Assembly (NCBI RefSeq): GCF_042657385.1
Contig: NZ_JBHSLA010000003.1
Location: 62,001-126,000, forward strand
Origin: Algorimicrobium hallyeonense
Lineage (GTDB): Bacteria; Bacteroidota; Bacteroidia; Flavobacteriales; Flavobacteriaceae
Direction: 5' to 3'
DNA: 64,000 nucleotides
Below are positions 25,376 through 34,807 of this stretch, piece by piece. The notes beneath the pieces are model-generated. The model saw nothing but the letters and a program-made list of their open reading frames with translations. It had not been told where the DNA came from and ran no database searches. Within the stretch, counting starts at the first letter, position 1. The number at the start of each line of letters is the position of its first letter. The translations under genes were made by a program, and so were the position numbers.

Positions 25376-26342
25376 CTTTATACACTTTATATGTGAATCC
25401 AATTCCGTAATTATTCAGTCCTTTTTTAAGTAAGCCGGATTCTATATTGCCTTGTTTAAACTGGATCCAATTATTGCCACCAATAAAAACGCGTTTTATA
25501 TAGGTGTGATGCAAGCTTATTTCGTCTGTAAATGGCAATAATGGTCTGAAGTTCGTCGGTATTTTTACGGTTCCTTCAGGTCCTTTTAATTCCTTGTATT
25601 TTTTGTTTGGCAGTAATTTTCCGGATTTATCTGTGTATCCTAAAACTTGAAGTGATACAAAAAAACCGTCCTTCGGAATGGTTATATTATAAGCACTGAC
25701 GTCTAAATTATAAACATCGCCTCCTTTTTCTGTAGCCCGAAAAACAATGTTTTCATAGGTTAATACTTGACCAGGTGTTCCTTTATCATTTTTATAAAAC
25801 TTCACCTTAAATAGGGTAGAGAAAGGTTTTTTATCAGCGTTTTTACGGTTTCGTTTATCCCAATCTTTAGATTCTAGCGTTATTGGAAAATGAATGGTGC
25901 TTATTTTTGTTAGTGCGGGATCCGGATTGTTGAAAAATACGGCAATTTCCGATTCAATAGTTGGTAACCAACAGTTATAATAATCATCATCCAAATAGGG
26001 TTTTAAGGTTTCTTCTTTAAACCTTCTACCTTCGGCAATTAGAATCACTTCATCCAATTCGCTGACTTCTTCATCCAATAGAATAATTTTACCTAGACCA
26101 GAAGTTGCAACCGTTTTGTTTGTATACCCTAAAGCGGAAATATATAAGGTGTCAATATCAGCGTACAGTTTTTCGGTGAAAATAAATAGACCTTCATCGT
26201 CCGCAAATAAGCCTTGACCATCGCCAAAAGAGATAGTGGCATAGGAAATAGGCGTTTCAGACTTACTGTCTTTAATGCTAATTTGGGCCATTCCTAAAGT
26301 GGTGAAACCAAGAAAAAATAGGATTGAATAGTATTTGAACAT
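25368..26342 (-). CDS. Carboxypeptidase-regulatory-like domain envelope protein
   Basis: The 324-aa protein has a signal peptide (residues 1-19, ending GMAQ). It then has a CarboxypepD_reg-like beta domain (about residues 20-90, with ISYATISFGDGQGLFADDEGLF and LYISALGYTNKTV). The rest is beta-rich with no motif I recognise. The plan is common in flavobacterial outer-membrane-associated proteins without the TonB-dependent barrel. A -7-like TATCTTTA on the minus strand at 26367-26374 may be its promoter. Confidence 0.7.
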   Translation of the reverse strand: MFKYYSILFFLGFTTLGMAQISIKDSKSETPISYATISFGDGQGLFADDEGLFIFTEKLYADIDTLYISALGYTNKTVATSGLGKIILLDEEVSELDEVILIAEGRRFKEETLKPYLDDDYYNCWLPTIESEIAVFFNNPDPALTKISTIHFPITLESKDWDKRNRKNADKKPFSTLFKVKFYKNDKGTPGQVLTYENIVFRATEKGGDVYNLDVSAYNITIPKDGFFVSLQVLGYTDKSGKLLPNKKYKELKGPEGTVKIPTNFRPLLPFTDEISLHHTYIKRVFIGGNNWIQFKQGNIESGLLKKGLNNYGIGFTYKVYKDE

Positions 26343-26431
26343 CTCTAATTATCAGGTATTAAAAATTAAAGATACAATTTATAAAAATGAATGTAGAACC
26401 AAAACTACCTACAATGTTTTTAAATTTGAGA

Positions 26432-27673
26432 TTAATACCAGCGTTTCTTCTTCTTTTTGGAAGCCACACTTTTTCGTCCTTTCTTATGTTTACTACCCGA
26501 ATCTTTAGACTTGTGAGTTATAGGTTTCGCTTTAGGATCTAATGGATATGGATGGCTTTCTTCAACAGGAATTGCTATTTGAAGCAGCTGCTGAATTGTT
26601 GTTACATAGTTTTTTTCATCAGCGCCACAAAACGAATAGGCCATACCTGAACTTCCTGCACGACCTGTTCTACCAATACGGTGAATATAAGTTTCTGGAA
26701 TGTTTGGTAAATCGAAATTAATTACGGCATCCAATTCACTAATATCAATACCACGAGCTGCTACATCTGTTGCAATTAGAATGTTTACCAGGCCATTTTT
26801 AAACTTTTTAAGAGCTTCTTGTCTGTCGGTTTGCGATTTATCACCATGAATCGTTTCTACTTTATAGCCGTTTTTAGTTAAGGCACCTTCTAACTTATCC
26901 ACACCAAATTTTGTACGTCTAAAAATTAAAATGCTGCCTTCTATTTCGTTGCGAAGTAAATGCAAACACAATTCTATTTTATTGCGTTTTGGTACATAAT
27001 ATAGTACTTGTCCAATGTTTTTTGCGGCTGAAGACGTGGTGGTGACTTCAATACGTTCAGGCCATTTTAAAATAGTATGTGCTAATTGTTCTACTTTGTA
27101 AGGCATAGTTGCCGAGAACAGAAGAATTTGTTTTTCCTTGGGACAAAGGTTATCAATATGTTTCACATCATCAATAAATCCCATATCTAACATTAAATCG
27201 GCTTCATCTAATACCAAGACTTCTACATCGTCTAAATTAATAATCCCTTGTTTTTCCAAATCAATTAAACGACCAGGAGTAGCAATTAAAATATCAACAC
27301 CTTTGGTTAAAACATCCACTTGAGGTTTTTCTGAAATACCTCCAAAAATAACTGTTGTTCGTAAATTTGTATGACGGCCATACGCTTTAAAATTATTGCC
27401 AATTTGCAAGGCTAATTCACGTGTAGGACTAACAATGAGCGCTTTAATGGTTCTGTTACCACGCGGTGCGTCTTGTTTTTCAGATAGTAATTGCAAAATA
27501 GGTAAAGCAAAAGCCGCTGTTTTTCCTGTGCCAGTTTGCGCAGATGTTATAACATCTTTTCCGGCTAGAACCTGCGGAATAGTCTGTAATTGCACAGCCG
27601 TGGGTTGCGTATAACCTTGTTCTTCAATGGCTTTTAAAAGTGGGTCAATAAGTTTTAGGTCTGTAAACGACAT
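26432..27673 (-). CDS. DEAD-box ATP-dependent RNA helicase (RhlE-like)
   Basis: The 413-aa protein has all core motifs in order: a Q motif (FTDLKLIDPLL, QPTAVQ), motif I AQTGTGKT, Ia PTRELALQ, Ib TPGRL, II DEAD, III SAT, V ARGIDI and VI HRIGRTGRAG. A basic tail rich in Lys and Arg (about residues 385-413) probably binds RNA. Likely roles are ribosome assembly or mRNA turnover, often at low temperature. The minus-strand TATCTTTG at 27691-27698 is a likely promoter -7 element. Confidence 0.92.
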   Translation of the reverse strand: MSFTDLKLIDPLLKAIEEQGYTQPTAVQLQTIPQVLAGKDVITSAQTGTGKTAAFALPILQLLSEKQDAPRGNRTIKALIVSPTRELALQIGNNFKAYGRHTNLRTTVIFGGISEKPQVDVLTKGVDILIATPGRLIDLEKQGIINLDDVEVLVLDEADLMLDMGFIDDVKHIDNLCPKEKQILLFSATMPYKVEQLAHTILKWPERIEVTTTSSAAKNIGQVLYYVPKRNKIELCLHLLRNEIEGSILIFRRTKFGVDKLEGALTKNGYKVETIHGDKSQTDRQEALKKFKNGLVNILIATDVAARGIDISELDAVINFDLPNIPETYIHRIGRTGRAGSSGMAYSFCGADEKNYVTTIQQLLQIAIPVEESHPYPLDPKAKPITHKSKDSGSKHKKGRKSVASKKKKKRWY

Positions 27674-27690
27674 GAATGGTGTATTTAGGA

Positions 27691-27698
27691 CAAAGATA
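27691..27698 (-). promoter_or_regulatory. Bacteroidota -7 promoter motif for the DEAD-box helicase
   Basis: TATCTTTG on the minus strand is an exact TAnnTTTG match, 18 nt before the helicase start codon. Confidence 0.45.
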
Positions 27699-27925
27699 CT
27701 TCAAATTTTTATGTTGATTCTATATTCAAAAAAGATATCCTACTATGAGTTGTTATTAAAAGCTTTTTTTAAAAGGATTATCGGTAATTCGAGATACAAA
27801 TTATTTTATCAAAAATGTTAATATTTTGTTAAATAGGTGTTTTTGCAAAACCTGCTTTTACAAAACCTCGTAAGTGTTTTTGTCTTTCCCTAGTCGGACA
27901 TATTGTATAACCAATAACACGAATT

Positions 27926-30900
27926 ATGATAAAAAAAATTACGCTATTAATTGCAATTTCTATTGCCGTTTTTACAACCAACAAATCATGGAGCCAGACT
28001 ATTACAAGTTCGGCTGACGATGGAACGACACCCGGAACATTACGAGTAGAAATCGCTAATGCTACACCAGGAAGTACACTTACATTTGATCCTTCTATAA
28101 CAAATATTACCTTGTTATTAGGAGAAATTCTTATTGATAAAGATTTAACAATATCGGGGGTTTCTGGAACGACCTCTACAATTGATGCCAATAGTACTAG
28201 TAGAGTATTTAATATAACATCTGGAGCAATTATTCTGGAAAATTTAACACTTACAAATGGTGTTGCCAATGATGGTGGTGCTATTTATATGTCCAATGCC
28301 TCAGTTACTATTAATAATTCTTTTTTAACATCTAATACGGCTAATGGAGCTTCTGGTTCCGGTGGTGCTATTTTTAATGATGTTGGCGGCGTGTTGGTCG
28401 TAAATAATTCAGGAATTACAGCCAACATAGCCAACCGAGCAGGTGGTGGTATTGAAGATAATTCGGGTGCCGGACTAGGTATTACCTTAATTAATGTAAA
28501 CCTTGATAATAACAATGCAGGAACGTCTCCCGCTACAGCCGCACCCGGAAATGGTGGTGGTTTACATATAACAGGCGCTGGTGATAGCAATATTACTGGT
28601 GGAACTGTAATGGGGAATATAGCGGCTAAAGAAGGTGGCGGATTATGGAATGGCAGTGGAACCATGATGGTTAGTACTGTGGATGTTTCTGAAAACCTAG
28701 CTGTTGGGAACGCTACAGGTGGTGGTGGTCTTTTTAACAATGGCGGAACACTAACAGTTGATGCCATGACAACATTAACGCGCAATATAGCAATGGGAGA
28801 CACACCTGGTGGTCGAGGTGGAGCCATGTTTAATAATTTAGGTGGAACTTTAAATTTAGCAAATGGATTAACAATTTCAGGAAATTATGCTAGTAGAGCA
28901 GGCGGTGCTATTGAAGATGCTTCTAATGGATTGCTGATACTTGACGGTGTTACGCTAATTGGAAATGCCGCTGGTGTTGATATTGGTTTGGGAAATACAA
29001 TCATGCCTAATCCAGGAAATGGTGGTGCACTGCACTTGTCAGGAACAACCAATGCAACTATTTCAAACCTTTCTATGATAGAAAATAATTTGGCAGCACG
29101 TGAAGGCGGCGGATTATGGAATAATTTAGGAACCATGACATTAACGATGACATCTGTTGATAATAATATAGCTTATGGTGATGCTGCAGATGATGGTGGC
29201 GGTGGAATCTTTAATAACGGTGGAACTTTAACTATTAATTCATCGTCTCAAGTATTAAATAATCAAGCTATTGGAATTTCAGGTTCTGGAGGCGGTATAT
29301 TTAGTACTGATGGTGTTGTAACCGTTAACGATTCGTGGGTAGCATATAACACCTCTAATAGAGCCGGTGGGGGAATTGAAGCCATTGATGGAATTGTTGA
29401 TTTAAGTAATGTAACATTAGATTTTAATACAACAGGTTCAGCGCCGGGGAATGGTGGTGGATTACATATAACAGGAATGGCCGATACCAATATATCTGGC
29501 GGAACGGTTACAGAAAATACAGCGACTAGAGAAGGTGGTGGTTTATGGAACGGTTCTGGAATAATGACTGTGAATGGAACATTGATTACCGGAAATATAG
29601 CAAATGGACCAGCTGCCGATGATGGTGGTGGTGGAATCTTTAACAATGGCGGAACCCTTTTAGTTCACAATAGCACAACCATTAGTAGTAATATTGCAGA
29701 TGGTGCAGCTGGATCTGGTGGAGGAATTCTAACAATAGGAGGAAATGTAACCATAAATGAATCTGCCATAACAAGCAATCAAGCCAATCGCGCAGGTGGT
29801 GGAATTGAGTTAGCTGGTGGAACTTTAAACCTGATTAATGCAATTTTAGATATGAATAATGCAGGCGTTTCGCCCGCAATTGCAGCACCAGGTTCTGGTG
29901 GTGGATTGCACGTAAGTGGACCTGCCACAACAAATATTACAGGCGGAACAACAAACGGCAACATAGCTGCTAACGAAGGTGGCGGACTTTGGAATGGTTC
30001 GGGTGTTATGACGGTTGTAAATCATACAATTGATGGTAATACAGCATCAGGAAACGATGCCATGACAGCTGGAGCAGCTGGAGGTGGTGGAATTTATAAT
30101 GAAGGTGGAACATTAGATTTATCAGGTTCAACAATAATTATAAATAATAGTGCTGATGGCGCTCAATCAACTGGTGGTGGAATTTTAAATGCTGCTGGAA
30201 CATTGACTGCTAATGGGATTACCATAATGGATAACCAATCAAACAGAGCTGGTGGCGGAATTGAAACAAATGGTGGAGGTGCTGTTATGTTAACCAATGT
30301 CAATTTAAATTCGAATGACACAGGGGTTGTAACCGGAGCTGGTGCACCAGGAAATGGAGGCGCACTGCACGTTAGTGGAAACAGTACGGTTGATGTTACA
30401 GGTGGAACCGTAAATATGAACACGGCAGCTTCAGAAGGCGGTGGTTTATGGAATGGTTCAGGAATAATGACGGTAGCTGGTACAACTTTAGATAGCAATA
30501 TGGCTTTAGGTGCCAATGCCGATAATGGTGGCGGTGCCCTTTTTAACAACGGAGGAACACTTATCGTTCAAAATGGCGCAATAATTACCAATAATATGGC
30601 TACTGGAGCTTCTGGTTCAGGAGGCGGAATTCAAAATGTAGATGGCGGTATTTTAACAATTATAGATTCTGAAATTTCAGGAAACACATCCAATAGAGCA
30701 GGTGGTGGTATTGAAGATAATTCAACTAACGCTGTTGGAACATTAACATTAACAAATGTAATTTTAAATAATAATTCAACCGGATCAGCACCAGGAAATG
30801 GTGGTGGTTTGCATAATACAGGTCCAGGTAATTCTACAATTACAGGCGGAACTGTTAATGGAAATATGGCTACTCGTGAAGGTGGTGGTTTATGGAACGG

Positions 30901-32173
30901 TTCAGGTGTTATGACTTTAGATGCTGTAACAATCGATTCAAATATAGCACAAGGTGATGCCGCTGATGATGGTGGTGCAGGCGTTTTTAATAATGGAGGA
31001 ACTTTAAACATAACGAATGGATCCCTTATTTCAAATAATATATCAAGTGGTACTTCCGCATCCGGAGGTGGACTTTTAAGCACTGCTGGAAACGTAACAG
31101 TATCAGATTCTTCTTTTGAAACCAATGCTGCTAATAGAGCAGGTGGCGCGATAGAAATTATAGACGGAACTTTAACATTTACCAACTCAATTATGAGTGG
31201 TAACGATGTAAATGGTTTAGCAGGAACTGCAGCACCAGGAAATGGTGGTGGACTTCATGTTACTGGAATGTCTGGAGTGGTAACCATTTCAACAAGTACT
31301 ATAAGCAATAATGCTGCTGCTAATGAAGGTGGCGGATTATGGAACCAAAACGGAACAACGATGAGTGTTTCCATGTCTACTATTGATAATAATACGGCTG
31401 ACGAAGGCGGTGGAATTTACAACAACACGGGAAGTATAACGTCCGTGATGACCACTACTATTTCTGGAAATTCGGCAACTGTATCTGGTGGTGGACTTTC
31501 TAATAATGGTGCTAGTTTAGATTTAAATGCGGTAACGGTTGTTATGAATACAGCTGCTTTAGGCGGTGGAATTGATGCAGTAAATAATGTGTCTTTAAAA
31601 AATACCATTGTTGCTTTAAATACAGCTTCTTCGGGAATGGATGTATCTGGAACAATAATATCTAACGATTATAACTTGATTGGATTAGATGATTTAAATG
31701 CTTTTACACCACAAGCTAATGATTTAGAAGGTGTAAACCCATTAGTTGGTCCGCTACAAGATAATGGTGGTACCACGTTAACGCATCAATTATTAGATAA
31801 TTCTCCGGCATTTGATGCAGGTGATGGAACCGATGTTTTTGTGGATCAGATTGGACAACCTGTTTTTGGTTCTTCACGAGATCTGGGTGCTTTAGAATCT
31901 CAAACATCACTTTCTATAGATGACTTTAATCAAACAGCAACCTTCCGTGTTTATCCTAATCCTACAGATGGAAACTTTAAAATTAATTTAGGAGCTATTT
32001 CAGACCGAAATATCTCCCTGATGATTGTATCTATAACAGGACAGGTTGTTAAGAAAGCAACTTTAAATTCAGGACTAAATACGATTGATATGACAGGAAT
32101 GGCTTCGGGAATGTACATGTTGAACATTAGAACAACAAATAATACCGTGACCCATAAATTGATTCTGCAATAA
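27926..32173 (+). CDS. Giant secreted beta-helix repeat protein with T9SS type A sorting domain
   Basis: The 1415-aa protein starts with a signal peptide (cut after WSQ, residue 24). Seven long repeats of about 143-157 aa follow, marked by EGGGLWN near residues 236, 393, 536, 683, 836, 985 and 1133. Each also contains NRAGGGIE and APGNGGGLHxTG segments. The glycine/asparagine ladder fits a right-handed beta-helix. A choice-of-anchor-type region with NPLVGPLQDNGGTT and AFDAGDG precedes the C-terminal sorting domain (YPNPTDGNFKI ... GMYMLNI). It is probably exported by the type IX system and attached to the surface, with adhesin or glycan-binding a guess. No partner gene is next to it. Confidence 0.88.
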   Translation: MIKKITLLIAISIAVFTTNKSWSQTITSSADDGTTPGTLRVEIANATPGSTLTFDPSITNITLLLGEILIDKDLTISGVSGTTSTIDANSTSRVFNITSGAIILENLTLTNGVANDGGAIYMSNASVTINNSFLTSNTANGASGSGGAIFNDVGGVLVVNNSGITANIANRAGGGIEDNSGAGLGITLINVNLDNNNAGTSPATAAPGNGGGLHITGAGDSNITGGTVMGNIAAKEGGGLWNGSGTMMVSTVDVSENLAVGNATGGGGLFNNGGTLTVDAMTTLTRNIAMGDTPGGRGGAMFNNLGGTLNLANGLTISGNYASRAGGAIEDASNGLLILDGVTLIGNAAGVDIGLGNTIMPNPGNGGALHLSGTTNATISNLSMIENNLAAREGGGLWNNLGTMTLTMTSVDNNIAYGDAADDGGGGIFNNGGTLTINSSSQVLNNQAIGISGSGGGIFSTDGVVTVNDSWVAYNTSNRAGGGIEAIDGIVDLSNVTLDFNTTGSAPGNGGGLHITGMADTNISGGTVTENTATREGGGLWNGSGIMTVNGTLITGNIANGPAADDGGGGIFNNGGTLLVHNSTTISSNIADGAAGSGGGILTIGGNVTINESAITSNQANRAGGGIELAGGTLNLINAILDMNNAGVSPAIAAPGSGGGLHVSGPATTNITGGTTNGNIAANEGGGLWNGSGVMTVVNHTIDGNTASGNDAMTAGAAGGGGIYNEGGTLDLSGSTIIINNSADGAQSTGGGILNAAGTLTANGITIMDNQSNRAGGGIETNGGGAVMLTNVNLNSNDTGVVTGAGAPGNGGALHVSGNSTVDVTGGTVNMNTAASEGGGLWNGSGIMTVAGTTLDSNMALGANADNGGGALFNNGGTLIVQNGAIITNNMATGASGSGGGIQNVDGGILTIIDSEISGNTSNRAGGGIEDNSTNAVGTLTLTNVILNNNSTGSAPGNGGGLHNTGPGNSTITGGTVNGNMATREGGGLWNGSGVMTLDAVTIDSNIAQGDAADDGGAGVFNNGGTLNITNGSLISNNISSGTSASGGGLLSTAGNVTVSDSSFETNAANRAGGAIEIIDGTLTFTNSIMSGNDVNGLAGTAAPGNGGGLHVTGMSGVVTISTSTISNNAAANEGGGLWNQNGTTMSVSMSTIDNNTADEGGGIYNNTGSITSVMTTTISGNSATVSGGGLSNNGASLDLNAVTVVMNTAALGGGIDAVNNVSLKNTIVALNTASSGMDVSGTIISNDYNLIGLDDLNAFTPQANDLEGVNPLVGPLQDNGGTTLTHQLLDNSPAFDAGDGTDVFVDQIGQPVFGSSRDLGALESQTSLSIDDFNQTATFRVYPNPTDGNFKINLGAISDRNISLMIVSITGQVVKKATLNSGLNTIDMTGMASGMYMLNIRTTNNTVTHKLILQ
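28631..31344 (+). repeat. Seven tandem long coding repeats in the beta-helix gene
   Basis: The codons for EGGGLWN begin at 28631, 29102, 29531, 29974, 30433, 30878 and 31324, a period of 429-471 nt. Units are similar but not identical at DNA level, so the array is old rather than freshly amplified. Its glycine codons create long antisense ORFs that are shadows. Confidence 0.85.
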
Positions 32174-32200
32174 GATTTGAATTAGTCAAATTCTATATTA

Positions 32201-32230
32201 AAAGGCCAAAACATCATGTTTTGGCTTTTT
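32201..32230 (+). terminator. Intrinsic terminator after the beta-helix gene
   Basis: GCCAAAACA (32205-32213) and TGTTTTGGC (32217-32225) form a perfect 9-bp stem with a TCA loop and a T-run. Confidence 0.8.
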
Positions 32231-32291
32231 CTTTTTTTGATTGAAAAAAGACATCTAATTCTTTCTTGATGTCCGTCTACTTTTAACTAAA

Positions 32292-32663
32292 TTAAACGTT
32301 TGTTTTACGTAATATTTTATCCATTTTTCTACCTTTTGCTAACTCATCTATTAATTTATCTAAATAACGGACTTGTTTTGTTAATGGGTTATCAATTTCT
32401 TCAATGCGGTAACCACAAATTACACCTGTAATAAGGTCTGCATGTGGATTTAAAGTTGCTTTATTAAAGAATGTTTCAAACGTAACTTTCTCATCAATAA
32501 GCTTATGTAGGTTGGTTTTATTAAAACCTGTTAGCCACTCAATAACTTCATATAATTCTTCTTTTGTTCGGCCTTTCTTTTCCACTTTTGTAACATAATG
32601 TGGAAATACGGACGCGAATGTCATGTTGGCTACGCGTTCATTATGTTTTGGTGTTGTTTTCAT
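32292..32663 (-). CDS. DUF2200 domain-containing protein
   Basis: The 123-aa protein matches DUF2200 along its length. It has FASVFPHYVTKVEKKGRTKEE, VIEWLTGFN, TFETFFNKATLNPHADLITGVICGYRIEEI and RYLDKLIDELAKGRKMDKILR. The family is cytoplasmic and of unknown biochemical role. There is no signal peptide. It appears to be a single-gene unit. Confidence 0.85.
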   Translation of the reverse strand: MKTTPKHNERVANMTFASVFPHYVTKVEKKGRTKEELYEVIEWLTGFNKTNLHKLIDEKVTFETFFNKATLNPHADLITGVICGYRIEEIDNPLTKQVRYLDKLIDELAKGRKMDKILRKTNV

Positions 32664-32786
32664 AAAATTCTAAATTGCTTTTTAATAAAAATAAGATATT
32701 GGCGCTTTATTGCCGCGTACTGTATCAAAATATTTTATTAAGATAATCGGTTACTAGACTATAAGTGCGCTTTTGTCATAGTATGG

Positions 32787-33146
32787 TTATTTATTATTTA
32801 TAAACGCGGTAAGAGCCTCTGTTTCTTTAAGAGAAATTTTTACTTGTGGGTGCTGCTTACCTTCAATTAAAAATTTGTATAAATCATTTTTTTTCATGGT
32901 TTCAGAAAAAGAATGCATTGTTACCCCAGCTGCTTGCTTATCAATTTTATGACACATACCACAGTTATTTTGAAAAACGACTTGACCTCGGTTCACTAGG
33001 GAATCTTGATTATTCATGGCGCTATCATAGTCATCTTTATGTTGGTTACACGACAACTGACTGAAAACAAGTAAGCTTAATACAACTAAACGGACTGATG
33101 CTTTTTCAAAATGCTCCGTAACGTGTTTTTGGAATTTGTGACACAT
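32787..33146 (-). CDS. Small c-type cytochrome, probably lipid- or membrane-anchored
   Basis: The 119-aa protein has one heme-binding motif CGMCH (about residues 62-66) in a class I cytochrome c domain (RGQVVFQNNCGMCHKID ... ALTAFINNK). The N-terminus is long and basic before a hydrophobic stretch (VVLSLLVFSQLSC), which suggests a lipoprotein with a poor lipobox or a membrane anchor. It probably transfers electrons in the periplasm. No partner oxidase or dehydrogenase is next to it. Confidence 0.75.
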   Translation of the reverse strand: MCHKFQKHVTEHFEKASVRLVVLSLLVFSQLSCNQHKDDYDSAMNNQDSLVNRGQVVFQNNCGMCHKIDKQAAGVTMHSFSETMKKNDLYKFLIEGKQHPQVKISLKETEALTAFINNK

Positions 33147-33346
33147 GTTTTTTAATTTAATAAGCTTTTATTGGCGCCAGTTTTTTACTATAAATATAAT
33201 TTTTTAATCCTCTTTTTTTCAGAAGTCATTATAAATGTACAAATACTTAAATGGTTTAATTAGGAATTGGTTTTATATATTGAATTGTGATATCTCTAGG
33301 GTAGCGAAATTCTTTAAAACAAAATAACATTTCACTTTTAGAAGGA

Positions 33347-33748
33347 TTATTCTAAATAATCCCAGGCAGGAACATGCTCTCTTTTAATTTGTAAAACCGC
33401 GTATAAAATAACAATACCTAATAAACCTAATAAAGATTGACCAATGGGAATACCAATACTTAAATTTATAAGCAATGCTACTAAACTTGTAGAAAGAAAC
33501 CCCCAAAATCCAAGTTTATTCCATTGAAATAATAAAACGGCAAAAATTACATTGGCTATGCCTAAAAGAGCAAGAATTATTAACGTGAAATTAGACACGC
33601 TGCCTGGAAAGCTTTCGGAGACGGAATCGCCTGCTATAAGGTAAGATAGCGCCGTTATAGCATTAACTACTATCATTAAAATTAACCATGCTGTTACGCA
33701 TCCATGTCTTTGTTTTGGCGTGTTTAGGTTGGCGTTTTCATTTTCCAT
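33347..33748 (-). CDS. Four-helix integral membrane protein of unknown function
   Basis: The 133-aa protein has about four hydrophobic helices (about residues 18-38, 53-75, 78-98, 100-120), with a short polar N-terminus and a C-terminus ending HVPAWDYLE. I do not recognise the family with certainty. The gene stands alone and has no clear promoter motif. Confidence 0.65.
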   Translation of the reverse strand: MENENANLNTPKQRHGCVTAWLILMIVVNAITALSYLIAGDSVSESFPGSVSNFTLIILALLGIANVIFAVLLFQWNKLGFWGFLSTSLVALLINLSIGIPIGQSLLGLLGIVILYAVLQIKREHVPAWDYLE

Positions 33749-33920
33749 GTGTATACGTTTTTAAGGTTAAGTTATTAGGTTTTTAAGTTGGGTTTTTTGA
33801 AAAAAATGGATTCATTAGAGCATAAAAAGTTGTGTCATAATTACTAAAATTGAATGGCACGCATTCCAAATCTAACTAATTTGAGATTAAATTTTGGTAT
33901 GAAGCTCACTCTAATTTCAT

Positions 33921-33964
33921 ATAACAAAAAAACCACTTCAGTTTTGAAGTGGTTTTTTTGTTAT
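33921..33964. repeat. Terminator-like hairpin repeat, copy 1
   Basis: A perfect 19-bp inverted repeat (arms 33921-33939 and 33946-33964) contains the core ACCACTTC/GAAGTGGT with an A-run and T-run on the two sides. It lies downstream of the 33992 gene on the minus strand. The same core recurs at 37281, 44703, 46566 and 48385. Confidence 0.8.
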
Positions 33965-33991
33965 ATGCACATTAACATGTGGTTTGAAACT

Positions 33992-34624
33992 TTACAAATT
34001 AAATTGCAAAACTAAACCGAAGGTATTTAAGTTTTTTAGCTTTTGTTCGTCATTAAAAACAGCGCTGTTTCGAGTTTCCAACTTAGTGAAGTCTGATTGT
34101 CCCGTATAATTTATACCAATACCAAAATGCGGTTCTATTTGATATACAAAACCAAGACCTAATTGAAATCCGAAGTTCCAACCGTCATAAACATCTTCAA
34201 TTTTCGCTGCATTAAACGAATATTCATCCTTAAAAACGTTTTGAGCATAAGGTCCCAAATGTCCTATTATGCTGAATTTATCTGCAACTTGTTTGTCAAA
34301 TGTTAGTAATAAAGGAATTCTTATTAAATAACGCTCGTGGTAAAAATTACCAATGGCATTAAAGCCATTTCCGCTTAATTGATTAAATCCAACCCCTGTT
34401 GCTATTCCAAATTTTGAATGAACACGATAATTCAATAATAAATCTCCCGTATTACTATTCATGTTGTAATTTGGAGCATTATCATTGTCCATAATACCAT
34501 AACCAATACCACCAGAAGCTAAAATGTTAAATTTAGAATCTTTAGTTTCAATTTGTTCTTGCGCCTGCATGCCAATCGTTGCCAAAAGTGATAGCGCAAA
34601 CATCATTACATTTAATTTTTTCAT
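33992..34624 (-). CDS. Outer-membrane beta-barrel (PorT-like) protein
   Basis: The 210-aa protein has a signal peptide cut after MQAQ (residue 22). Alternating beta strands follow (FNILASGGIGYGIMD, LLLNYRVHSKFGIATGVGFNQL, FSIIGHLGPYAQNVF, FGFQLGLGFVYQIEPHFGIGINY). It ends in a strand finishing FNL, consistent with an eight-stranded barrel. Function is unknown. It ends at the 19-bp hairpin repeat, likely its terminator. Confidence 0.75.
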   Translation of the reverse strand: MKKLNVMMFALSLLATIGMQAQEQIETKDSKFNILASGGIGYGIMDNDNAPNYNMNSNTGDLLLNYRVHSKFGIATGVGFNQLSGNGFNAIGNFYHERYLIRIPLLLTFDKQVADKFSIIGHLGPYAQNVFKDEYSFNAAKIEDVYDGWNFGFQLGLGFVYQIEPHFGIGINYTGQSDFTKLETRNSAVFNDEQKLKNLNTFGLVLQFNL

Positions 34625-34807
34625 AATTTTTCTTTTTTTTAATTGATATGAAGATACTTAATTTCTACAGGTTAGGAGCAGAAATTTTTAGCTATTATTT
34701 TATAATGCTATTGAAAATATTTATGGTGTAATTATACTTTTTACTAAAAAAAAGTGTGCAAAAATTGGGCTTTATTTCAATTTTACCCGAATAAAATATA
34801 TCTTTTT

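Noticed and set aside
28285..31185. Series of long proline- and alanine-rich ORFs on the minus strand inside the beta-helix gene
   Set aside because: They are antisense shadows of the glycine/asparagine repeat codons. They share the repeat period, have no starts with promoters and no domain.
27926..32173. Beta-helix repeat gene considered as a contact-dependent toxin or RTX toxin
   Set aside because: No toxin domain, no immunity gene and no type I secretion genes. The C-terminus is a T9SS sorting domain.
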